Source: Pseudomonadota bacterium
Lineage (GTDB): Bacteria; Myxococcota_A; UBA796; SXON01
NCBI GenBank assembly: GCA_005778355.1
Contig: SXON01000121.1
Span: 1 to 64,000, forward strand
Direction of reading: 5' to 3'
DNA: 64,000 nt
Part shown: piece by piece, positions 38,450-46,888 of the stretch
Layout: the number at the start of each line of letters is the position of its first letter
How positions within the stretch are numbered: position 1 is the first letter of the stretch
Made by a program: the position numbers and the translations under genes
The notes under the pieces: generated by a model
The model's database searches: none
Seen by the model: only the letters and a program-made list of their open reading frames with translations
Told to the model about the DNA's origin: nothing

Positions 38450-38926
38450 ATGCCCGTCTCGGCCCTCACCTGCCCTGCCTGCGGCGCGCCGGCCCCACAG
38501 GCCTCGGGCTCGTGCGCTTACTGCGGCGCGACGCTCCAGGTGGCGGTGCCGGCGCCCGTGGGAGGACAGGGCGCGATGCCCGGAGCCGCGGGGCACGCAG
38601 GCGGCGCCCGCGTCGACGTGATTCTGCATGGGCTCACTGCGGCCCATGTCCCCATCCTCGTCGAGGTGCTCGGTCGTCCCCACGCGGTGATGTCCGAGGT
38701 GCCATCGCGCGTCCCCCCCACCGTCTTCGGCGTACCGAGTCACCAGGTGGCGGCGTTGCAGGCCCGGCTCGGCGCGGGGGTCCGCGTGGAAACGCGACCT
38801 TCGCAAGGCGCCGGGCGTGGACCCGGGGGCATGGGCGGGCCCGGTGGCATGGGCGGTCCCGGGGGACGTCCCGGCTTCGGCGGTCGACCAGGTCCGGGGC
38901 CCTTTCGCGGCCCTGGTCGGCGATAA
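38450..38926 (+). CDS. Zinc-ribbon protein with a ribosomal L7/L12 C-terminal-like domain
   Basis: 158 residues from the ATG at 38450 (a TTG at 38444 is possible). Residues about 8-27 form a zinc ribbon, CPACGAPAPQASGSCAYCGA. Residues about 50-110 (VDVILHGLTAAHVPILVEVL, then PPTVFGVPSHQVAALQARLG) follow the fold pattern of the L7/L12 C-terminal domain, including the final Ala/Gly-hydrophobic helix. The tail is Gly/Pro-rich (GGMGGPGGMGGPGG). Role unknown; adaptor binding to translation factors is a guess. It occupies the gap between rsmG and parA. Confidence 0.65.
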   Translation: MPVSALTCPACGAPAPQASGSCAYCGATLQVAVPAPVGGQGAMPGAAGHAGGARVDVILHGLTAAHVPILVEVLGRPHAVMSEVPSRVPPTVFGVPSHQVAALQARLGAGVRVETRPSQGAGRGPGGMGGPGGMGGPGGRPGFGGRPGPGPFRGPGRR

Positions 38927-38928
38927 TT

Positions 38929-39513
38929 CTAGTCGCGGTGGTAGACCACCAGCAGGCGAGACCGTTGATCCACGGTGTACTCATGTCGCGACACGATCGT
39001 CAAACCAGCGACCGCGGGCACGTCGTCGACGGCGAGCAAGACCGCGACCCCGCCTGGACGCAAGAGCCGCCGGGCGTCGGCCAAGTAGGCAGGTGGCGGC
39101 TTGTACGCTCGGCTGGTGACGCCGTCCCACGCGGCGCTGGGCAGGGCGTCCACGTCGCCCTCGATCACCTGGGCGTTGCGCAGCGACGCCGTGTGAATCA
39201 CCTCGCGCAGGAACGCCGCTCGTTTCTGCCGGCGCTCCACCAGCGTGAACTCGGCGGTCGGGTGAAGCGCGGCGAGGGCCACCCCAGGGAACCCGGCGCC
39301 CGCGCCGAGGTCGATCCACCGACCGCGCGGCGCGAGCAGGTCCGCGACGGCGATCGCGTCCTCGAAGTGGGGGCCGAGGGGTCCCGGCCCGACAAGGTCC
39401 ATGGCCTGGCGCCAACGTTCAAGGAGGCGGCGATGCGCGTCGATGGCCGGGTTCACGTCGCGGCCGCTAACCGCGATTTCGCTGGCGACCATTTTTTGGC
39501 AGGCACGGTGCAT
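38929..39513 (-). CDS. rsmG: 16S rRNA (guanine527-N7)-methyltransferase
   Basis: 194 residues, a little shorter than the usual 205-215. The SAM-binding motif WIDLGAGAGFPGVALAALHP and VERRQKRAAFLREV are typical of RsmG (GidB). It methylates G527 of 16S rRNA, whose loss gives low-level streptomycin resistance. Starts at 39513 or 39492 are both possible; neither has a strong ribosome site. It lies on the same strand as parA/parB and mnmG, as in the conserved mnmG-rsmG-parA-parB order, but is separated here from both. Confidence 0.92.
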   Translation of the reverse strand: MHRACQKMVASEIAVSGRDVNPAIDAHRRLLERWRQAMDLVGPGPLGPHFEDAIAVADLLAPRGRWIDLGAGAGFPGVALAALHPTAEFTLVERRQKRAAFLREVIHTASLRNAQVIEGDVDALPSAAWDGVTSRAYKPPPAYLADARRLLRPGGVAVLLAVDDVPAVAGLTIVSRHEYTVDQRSRLLVVYHRD

Positions 39514-39524
39514 AGCCTGTCGCC

Positions 39525-42500
39525 GTGCCCGCGGTCTCCCCCCTCGACATCATGCCTCTCTCCGCTCTGAGCGGGGCGCCCGCGGGCTACTTCATCCACC
39601 GGGCGGCCCGGGCCGAGGCCCTTGCCCACGCGCTCGTGGCCGAGCTTCGCCGTGCGCCGCCGGCCAACCCCTTCGAGCCGGTGTCGATCGTCGTTGGCAG
39701 CCGGGGCATGGAGCGATGGCTGCGGCACCAGATCGCGATGAGCGAGGTGGGCATCGCGGCCAACCTGCGCTTCCCCTTCCCGGCCGAGGCGCTCCGGGAG
39801 GCCTTCGCGCTCGAATCGAGCGCGGGCTGGCAGCCGGCCGCTCTGGCCTGGACGATCCTCGGTGTACTGCCTACGCTCCTCCCCAGCCGCGAGTTTGCCG
39901 CCGTGCGAGGCTGGCTGAGTCGTTCGGGCGCGGGAGGCTCGGCGACCGAGCCGGGGGGTGCGCCTACGACCATCACGCGCGACCAGCTCGCCCTCGCGCG
40001 CGAACTCGCCGAGGTGATCGACCGCGCCGCCCTCTTCCGGCCAGAGTGGATCGAGGCCTGGGAGGCCAGTCGCGACGCCGCCCCGGCCATGTTCCCCGGC
40101 CCACCCGCCTGGCAGGGCGCCTTGTGGCGGGCGCTGCGAGCCGCCATCGCCGAGGCACCGCCCCACCAGGCGCTGGCAAACGCGAAACCACGCCCCGGCG
40201 GCGCGCTCCACGTGTTCGCCGTGTCCTCGATGCCGCCGCTCTGGCTGAGCGCCTGGCAGCGCGCCGGGCGCGCCCGGCCCATGCACGGCTACATGCTCTC
40301 CCCCACGCCGCACTACTGGGGTGACTTGCGCACCCGCGCCGAGCTCCGGCGCGACTCGCGGGCAGGCGAAGCAGAGCTGGCCCAGAACCCGCTGCTGACC
40401 GCCCTCGGCCGGCTCGCGCGCGACACGCACGACTTGGTGATCGAGCTCGATCCCGACGACATCGACGTGCCCGACGCCTTCACCCAGCCAAGCGCCATGG
40501 AGCCCCTGCCGGGGCGACTCCTGCACTGGCTCCAGGACGACATGGTCGAGGTCCGAGGGGGCGACGAACTCCAGGCCCGGCGAGCATCGCGGACGCTTGA
40601 TGTCGACGACGACTCCGTGCGGGTCCACGCCTGTCATGGGCCCACCCGGCAGGCCGAGGTACTGCGCGAGGCCCTGCTCGAGCTCTTCGAGCGCCATCCC
40701 GACCTCGAGCCCCGTCACGTGCTGGTGATGACGCCCGACGTCGCCACCTACGCGCCGCTGGTGCAAGCGGCATTCGGCGAGGGCTACGCCTCCCGGCACC
40801 TCACCTCGGCGGAGGGTCAGGGCCACGGCGGATGGGGCCCCGTGGGTGCCCCGCGACTGCCCCTGGCAGTGGCCGACCTCGGGCTCCGGGTGCTCAACCC
40901 AGTGGCCGACGCGCTCTTGCGGGTCCTGGAACTTGCGCGCGGCCGTCTCTCCGCCTCGGCGGCCCTCGAGCTCTTCGCGCTCGACCCGGTCCGCCGCCGA
41001 TTCAGGGTGGAAACCGAACAGATCGTGGAGATTCGCAACTGGATGGCGCGGGCGGGCGCGCGCTGGGGTGCCGACGCCACCGAGCGTGCGCGGCACGGCA
41101 ACCCGCCACAACACGACTTCACCTTCGCCTTTGCGCTCGACCGGATCGCGCTCGGCCTGGTCATGGCCGACGATGACACCACCTGGGCGGGCGTTGCCCC
41201 ACTCGACGACATGGAAGGCCAGTCGGCAACGGTCGGCAAGTTTATGGAGTTCTTGTCGCGCCTGGAACACTGGCGAGCCCGGCTAGACCGGCCGCTCCCG
41301 CTTCGAGAGTGGTGTGCCCGCCTGGTCGCCACGCTCGACGAGCTCACGGAAACGGCGCGCGGCGCAAGTTTCCTGCGCACCGAGGTCCTGGAGGGCATCG
41401 CCGCGCTGGAGGCCGAGGCCGGCACGCCAAGCCGCAACCACCCGCCAACGCTGGACGCCGAAGCCTTGCGCGCCCTGGTGACGGGGCGTTTCGAGATGGG
41501 CCGCGCGGGCGATCGACCCCAGAGTGGCGCCATCACCCTCTGCGCGCTCCAGCCCATGCGGAGCGTGCCCTTCCGCGTCGTCGCGCTGCTCGGCATGAAC
41601 GACGGGGCCTTCCCCCGCGCCCCCGTCGGGCGCGGATTCGACGCCACCTTGAGCGCCCCCCGCCGTGGCGACCGCGACCCACGTGAAGAAGACCGAAACC
41701 TGCTGCTGGAGGCGATCCTCTCTACGCGGGAGCACCTCCTGGTGCTCTACACGGGCACCGACCCGCTGTCGGGCAAGCCCCTCGCGCCCGCCGTCCCCGT
41801 GGGCGACCTGCTCGACGCCCTCGAGGCAACAGCCAGCCCCTGGCCAGGTACCGCGACGGAAGGCTCGGCTCGGCTCCGCCACCAGGTCACCGTGCGGCAC
41901 GCAGTACAACCCTTCGTCGCCTCGAGCTTCAAGGGGCGACGTTTCGACCGCCGAATGGCTGCCGCCGCGCGTGCCCTGGCCGCTCCGCGACTGCCCTGGC
42001 CCGGGATCCTCGGCGGCGGCCGGCACCACCCCGAATTGCCCGACCCGGAACCACCGACCGCCTTACCCCTCGCCGACCTCGTACGCTGGACGCGCCAGCC
42101 GTTTCGCATGCTCGCGCGCTACCGGCTGGGCCTCCCCTACGAGGGCACGAGCGAGGCGTCGCTCGACGAGGAGCCGCTCTCGGTCGAAGGGCTGGAGCGT
42201 TGGCAGTTCGGTGAGCTGCTGTCGCAACGCTGGATGCTGGGCAAGCGCGACATCGCGGTCACCGAGTTGGCACTGCGAGCGCGCGCGCAGCTCCCGCCGG
42301 CGAGCCCCGGACGGGCGGCGCTGGAGACCCACCTGGCCACCGTGGCGTGGGCGGCGGAGCTTCTGCCCAGCGGACAAACAAACGAGCGTCACCCCATCCG
42401 CCTGGACGTCGGCGGCGTCGAGCTGGTTGGCGGTGTAGAAACTCTGGGCAACGAAGTTGTCGACTTCGCGATCGACGCCGCCGGCAGCCCCCGCCGCCTC

Positions 42501-42941
42501 CTCCGCATCTGGGTCGCGATGCTCGCGCTCGCCTCGACGCTCGGTCATCCCGTCCGCGGGCGGGTCATCGGCATGGGACCGCGCAGGCCGACCGCGCTCA
42601 CCCTCGCCACGCCGACTGACCCCCTCGGCTGCCTGCATCAGCTGCTGGCCGACTGGCGACGTGCCCGTCTGGGCACCTGCCTGCGCCTCGAGAAGACCTC
42701 GCACGCGGCCGCAGCGGCTTTCCTTGCCGCAGACGGCAACGCCGCCGCAGCGGCAGAGCAGGCGGCCTGGGCAGCCTGGAGCGGTGGCCTGCGCGGGGGC
42801 GAGAGCGCCGACGGTGGTCTGCGCACCTTGTTCGGCGACACCGCACCCTTCGCCGACGAGGCGGGCGCGTTGCGGCCCGAGTTCACCGCCGATGCCATCC
42901 AGCTGTGGAAACCCATCCTCGCCGCGGTGGAGACGCCCTGA
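39525..42941 (+). CDS. recC: Exodeoxyribonuclease V gamma subunit RecC
   Basis: 1138 residues from a GTG at 39525, or 1129 from the ATG at 39552; E. coli RecC has 1122. The N-terminus has ANPFEPVSIVVGSRGMERWL, then GIAANLRFPFPA, matching RecC. RecC holds the RecBCD complex together and recognises Chi. It heads a recC-recB-recD run with 1-base or 4-base overlaps, all transcribed opposite to the mnmG/rsmG/par genes around it. Confidence 0.93.
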   Translation: MPAVSPLDIMPLSALSGAPAGYFIHRAARAEALAHALVAELRRAPPANPFEPVSIVVGSRGMERWLRHQIAMSEVGIAANLRFPFPAEALREAFALESSAGWQPAALAWTILGVLPTLLPSREFAAVRGWLSRSGAGGSATEPGGAPTTITRDQLALARELAEVIDRAALFRPEWIEAWEASRDAAPAMFPGPPAWQGALWRALRAAIAEAPPHQALANAKPRPGGALHVFAVSSMPPLWLSAWQRAGRARPMHGYMLSPTPHYWGDLRTRAELRRDSRAGEAELAQNPLLTALGRLARDTHDLVIELDPDDIDVPDAFTQPSAMEPLPGRLLHWLQDDMVEVRGGDELQARRASRTLDVDDDSVRVHACHGPTRQAEVLREALLELFERHPDLEPRHVLVMTPDVATYAPLVQAAFGEGYASRHLTSAEGQGHGGWGPVGAPRLPLAVADLGLRVLNPVADALLRVLELARGRLSASAALELFALDPVRRRFRVETEQIVEIRNWMARAGARWGADATERARHGNPPQHDFTFAFALDRIALGLVMADDDTTWAGVAPLDDMEGQSATVGKFMEFLSRLEHWRARLDRPLPLREWCARLVATLDELTETARGASFLRTEVLEGIAALEAEAGTPSRNHPPTLDAEALRALVTGRFEMGRAGDRPQSGAITLCALQPMRSVPFRVVALLGMNDGAFPRAPVGRGFDATLSAPRRGDRDPREEDRNLLLEAILSTREHLLVLYTGTDPLSGKPLAPAVPVGDLLDALEATASPWPGTATEGSARLRHQVTVRHAVQPFVASSFKGRRFDRRMAAAARALAAPRLPWPGILGGGRHHPELPDPEPPTALPLADLVRWTRQPFRMLARYRLGLPYEGTSEASLDEEPLSVEGLERWQFGELLSQRWMLGKRDIAVTELALRARAQLPPASPGRAALETHLATVAWAAELLPSGQTNERHPIRLDVGGVELVGGVETLGNEVVDFAIDAAGSPRRLLRIWVAMLALASTLGHPVRGRVIGMGPRRPTALTLATPTDPLGCLHQLLADWRRARLGTCLRLEKTSHAAAAAFLAADGNAAAAAEQAAWAAWSGGLRGGESADGGLRTLFGDTAPFADEAGALRPEFTADAIQLWKPILAAVETP

Positions 42942-45900
42942 TGCGGAGCTTCAGCATCGACATCCCGCTCCCGCCCGGGATCACGCTGGTCGAGGCCAGC
43001 GCGGGCACCGGCAAGACCTGGAGCATCGAGCGCCTAGTGGCGCGGCTACTGGCTGAAGACCCCCCGGGTGGCGGCGAGGCACCCACCATCGACCAGGTGC
43101 TCGTCGTCACCTTCACCAAGGCCGCGACGGCGGAGCTGCGCGACCGCGTGCGTCGGGTGCTCGCCGCCGCGATCACCAGCCTCGAGGCGGTTCGCACCGA
43201 GCCCGAGCCCATGCAGCCATCCGATCCCGGGTTCGCCACGCTCGCCGGGCGAAACGCCGTGGGCGTTGGCTGGGCCCCCCTCGACCGACAGGTGCTCGAC
43301 CGCCGCCTCGCGCGGCTTCGACGCGCCGTGCGCGACTTCGACACCGCCTCGATCTTCACCATCCACGGCTTCTGCCAGCGCGTGCTCGGCGTGCTCGCCT
43401 TCGAAAGCCGCGCCGCCTTCGACGCCGAGCTCGTGGAGGACGCCGCTCCGCTGCTGCGTGAGGTGGCCTCCGACTGGTTCCAGCGTTTCGTCGTGCACCA
43501 ACCGATGCCGGTGTACCGCTGGCTTACCGGCGTTGCCGGGCTGACGTTCGAACGTTGCCGGGTCGTCGCCACCGCCTGCGTCGCTCACCGGAGCGGACCG
43601 GTCTTGCCCACCGATAGCACCGACTGGCAGCAGGCGCTCCTGGCTCTCTCCCAGGCGGCGCGCCCCCTCGCCGAGCGCCTCGCAGGCACCGAGGGCCAAG
43701 CCATCGAGGCCGAGATCCTCCAGGCCAGCGGCGCCCGCGCCTTCCACGGTGGCCGTCTCAACCCCGCCAAGCTGGAGGGAGCCCGAGCGGAGGCGGTCGA
43801 TTGGCTTCGCTCCGGAGGCCTCCCCCCAGGACCGGCACGCCTGAAGTTCTTCAGCGCTGCCTTCCTGCAATCCGCCCTCAACAAGGGAAAGAGCTTCCCC
43901 AGCTTCCCGTTGCTCGACGCGATCGACGGGCTGCTCGATGTCCTGCCCGACACCCTCGCCGACGCGCCGCTCGCCGACCTCGCGCGGTTCGCCCGACGCG
44001 AGTTCGCCAGCCGCCTCGCGGCTCGCCAGCAAGCCACCTTCGACGATCTCCTCCACCAGGTACGCGACGGCCTCGATCGCCCTGAGCTGGTCGATGGCCT
44101 CCGCCAGCGCTTCAGGGTTGCCCTGATCGACGAGTTCCAGGACACGGACGCCGTGCAGTGGGACATCTTCCGCACGGTCTTTGGCGAGTCCGCAGGTCAC
44201 GCCCGGCTGGTGCTCATCGGCGACCCCAAGCAGGCGATCTACGGCTTCCGTGGTGCCGACGTGGCGGTGTACGCGCAGGCGCGAGCCAGCGTCCCCCCCG
44301 AGCGCCAGTTCACGATGACGGTCAACCATCGCTCCGATCGGCCGCTGGTCAACGCCGTCGGCCACCTCCTAGAGGGCTCGCCAAACGTCTTCCTCAACGC
44401 CGACATCGCGTACGTGCCCGTGGCGGCGCACGAGGCGCAGTCGCGCTGTTTGCGGGACGGCGCGCCGATCACGCCGATCGAGCTTCGCTGGTTCACCGGC
44501 GAAAGCCTCGGTCTAGCGCCGGGCAAGGTGCCCTCGAACACCGACGTCGACCACGCCCTCCCGGCCGTGGTCGCTACCGACGTCGCCGCGTTCCTGGCGC
44601 TCGACCAGGCCATTGTGACCGAGAGCGGCGAGACCCGCCCGCTCCGAGCGAGCGACGTGGCGGTGCTGGTGTCTACCAACAGAGGCGCGGCAAGCGTGCA
44701 CGCGGCGCTCTTGCGCCTCGGCGTTCCCGCGATCATTGGCCAATCTGGCTCGGTCTTCGACAGCGACGAGGCGCAGTGGGTGGCAACGTGGCTCGCCGCC
44801 CTCGCCGAGGGCACCGCGCCGACAGCCCGGGCGCTGGCTGCCACGCCGGCCGGGGGCTGGACTGCGACCCTGCTGGCCGCGAGTCGCGACGACGGTGCCG
44901 GGGCCCGCTGGATCGCGTACACCGAGTGGCTGTCGCGGCAGTCGGAGCTGGCCATCGACCAGGGCATTGCCGCGGCCTTCGCGGAGTGGCTCTACGGCAG
45001 TTCGGAGCCCGATGGTCGCACGGTGCTCGAGCGGGTCGCCGGCCTGCCCAGCGCCGAGCGGCGTCTCACCAACCTGCGGCATCTCGCGGAGCTCCTCCAC
45101 CGGGCCGCCGCGCGTGATCGCCTCGGACCCGTGGAGCTCGAGCGGTGGTTGGCCAGCGAACGCGACGCGGGCGAGGCCGAGCGCGAGGCGGCCGAGCTGC
45201 GCCTCGAGTCCGACGCGGACGCCGTAGTGGTGCAGACCATGCACAAGAGCAAGGGGCTCGAGTACCCGGTGGTTTTTCTGCCGAGCCTGGCCGACGGGCG
45301 TTTGCTCAAGGGCAAGGGCCCCATCCGGTTCCGTCGCGACGACCCCTCGGGCCACCCGGCCAACGCCGCGCTCGCTCCGGTCGTGCCCGGCAGGTCAGAG
45401 ATCTGCCTGGATCTCCGGGGTGTGGGCGGTGCCACTGAGGCCGACACGCTCGCCGCCCAGCGCGAGGCCCTGGAAGAACGCCAACGCCTGCTCTACGTGG
45501 CGCTCACCCGCGCGAAACACCACCTCGTGCTCTACGCGGGCGCGGTGGGGGGCAAGGACTACAACCTCGGCGACTCTCCGCTGGGCCTCGTGCTTCACGG
45601 GCAGGACGGCAACTCAGCCGGAGAATCGGCGACCCGCTGGACCATCGCTCGGGCGCGTGTCGACGCCCACCTCGGCGACGACCCCACTGCGCTGCGCGAA
45701 GACGGCGTCTCGCTGGCTCGCGACAGTGCGGGGCTCGTCGTGCTCACCGAGGTGGTGCCCCGGGAGTTGTCACCCCGCCCCACGGCCGACGGCAACGCCC
45801 AGATCGCCGACCCGCCCAGCTTCGCTCGCGACGCGCTCGACACCCTGTGGCGGCGAGAGAGCTACTCGGGCCTGGTACGTGATCGGCATGCCGACCTATC

Positions 45901-46888
45901 GGCCGCTCACGACGCGCCACCGACGGCAGGCGTGCTCCCCGAGGACCCCCGCGAACACGGCGAGATCGACGACGACGCGGACGGCGCAGGCCGCCTGGCG
46001 GAGACGCTCCCGCTCTCGGGCTTCCCGGGCGGCGCCGAGGCTGGGTCCTGGGTGCACGGCGTTTTCGAGCACCTCGACTTCAACCCCGGGTCGGGGGGGA
46101 GCGCACCGGCTCCGCGGGCCGGTCGCGGCACGCTCGTCGAGCTGGTCCGTGCTCAGGGTCTCCGACAGGGCTTCACCCGCCCCGATCACGACGAGAAGCT
46201 GGTCGCGGCCTTGCCCTGCATCCTGCAAAGCCCGCTGGGCGGGAAGCTGGGCGACTTCTGCCTCGGCCAGCTGCCCGGCGAGCGCCGCCTCGACGAGCTG
46301 GGCTTCGATCTCGCCGTGGGCCCGGGCGAGGCCTGGGCCCAGCATCGGCCCGTGGCCGGCGAGGAGCTGGCCGCCCTGCTTGGCCAGGCGCGCGTCGACG
46401 ATCCCATGCCCGCCGGGTACCTCGAACAGGTGCGCCAGATGGGATTCCGCCCGCTGGCCGGCTTCCTCATCGGCTTCATCGACCTGGTGTTCTGCGCCAA
46501 GATCGATGGCCGTGAGCAATGGTTCGTCGCCGACTACAAGACGAACACCCTGGGCCAGCGCGACCCAGCCACGGGGCGGGTCGCCGTGTCCCTACCCGCG
46601 CACTACACGCACGAGTTCATGGCGCATGAGATCGCCAAGAAACATTACTACATCCAGTATATTCTCTATCTGGTAGCGCTCCACCGATACCTGCGGTGGC
46701 GGTTGCCCAATTACGACTACGCGCACGACGTGGGGGGCGCCGCCTACTTGTTCGTCCGCGGCATGGTGGGGCCAGGCACCCGTCGCGACGCAATGGGGCG
46801 GGTGAACGGGGCCTTCGTCGATAAACCACCGGCTTCCGTCATCGAGGGCATCGACCAGATGCTCGCACGCGTCGAGGCCACTGCATGA
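42941..46888 (+). CDS. recB: Exodeoxyribonuclease V beta subunit RecB
   Basis: 1315 residues from the ATG at 42941 overlapping the recC stop (TGATG). The Walker A motif ASAGTGKTWSIERL opens a UvrD-type 3'-5' helicase. RVALIDEFQDTDAVQWDIF is the Walker B region, and MHKSKGLEYPVVFLPSL, YVALTRAKHHLVLY are later helicase motifs. The C-terminal nuclease carries GFIDLVF, then WFVADYKTNTLG. Intact catalytic motifs suggest a working helicase-nuclease. Confidence 0.95.
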   Translation: MRSFSIDIPLPPGITLVEASAGTGKTWSIERLVARLLAEDPPGGGEAPTIDQVLVVTFTKAATAELRDRVRRVLAAAITSLEAVRTEPEPMQPSDPGFATLAGRNAVGVGWAPLDRQVLDRRLARLRRAVRDFDTASIFTIHGFCQRVLGVLAFESRAAFDAELVEDAAPLLREVASDWFQRFVVHQPMPVYRWLTGVAGLTFERCRVVATACVAHRSGPVLPTDSTDWQQALLALSQAARPLAERLAGTEGQAIEAEILQASGARAFHGGRLNPAKLEGARAEAVDWLRSGGLPPGPARLKFFSAAFLQSALNKGKSFPSFPLLDAIDGLLDVLPDTLADAPLADLARFARREFASRLAARQQATFDDLLHQVRDGLDRPELVDGLRQRFRVALIDEFQDTDAVQWDIFRTVFGESAGHARLVLIGDPKQAIYGFRGADVAVYAQARASVPPERQFTMTVNHRSDRPLVNAVGHLLEGSPNVFLNADIAYVPVAAHEAQSRCLRDGAPITPIELRWFTGESLGLAPGKVPSNTDVDHALPAVVATDVAAFLALDQAIVTESGETRPLRASDVAVLVSTNRGAASVHAALLRLGVPAIIGQSGSVFDSDEAQWVATWLAALAEGTAPTARALAATPAGGWTATLLAASRDDGAGARWIAYTEWLSRQSELAIDQGIAAAFAEWLYGSSEPDGRTVLERVAGLPSAERRLTNLRHLAELLHRAAARDRLGPVELERWLASERDAGEAEREAAELRLESDADAVVVQTMHKSKGLEYPVVFLPSLADGRLLKGKGPIRFRRDDPSGHPANAALAPVVPGRSEICLDLRGVGGATEADTLAAQREALEERQRLLYVALTRAKHHLVLYAGAVGGKDYNLGDSPLGLVLHGQDGNSAGESATRWTIARARVDAHLGDDPTALREDGVSLARDSAGLVVLTEVVPRELSPRPTADGNAQIADPPSFARDALDTLWRRESYSGLVRDRHADLSAAHDAPPTAGVLPEDPREHGEIDDDADGAGRLAETLPLSGFPGGAEAGSWVHGVFEHLDFNPGSGGSAPAPRAGRGTLVELVRAQGLRQGFTRPDHDEKLVAALPCILQSPLGGKLGDFCLGQLPGERRLDELGFDLAVGPGEAWAQHRPVAGEELAALLGQARVDDPMPAGYLEQVRQMGFRPLAGFLIGFIDLVFCAKIDGREQWFVADYKTNTLGQRDPATGRVAVSLPAHYTHEFMAHEIAKKHYYIQYILYLVALHRYLRWRLPNYDYAHDVGGAAYLFVRGMVGPGTRRDAMGRVNGAFVDKPPASVIEGIDQMLARVEATA

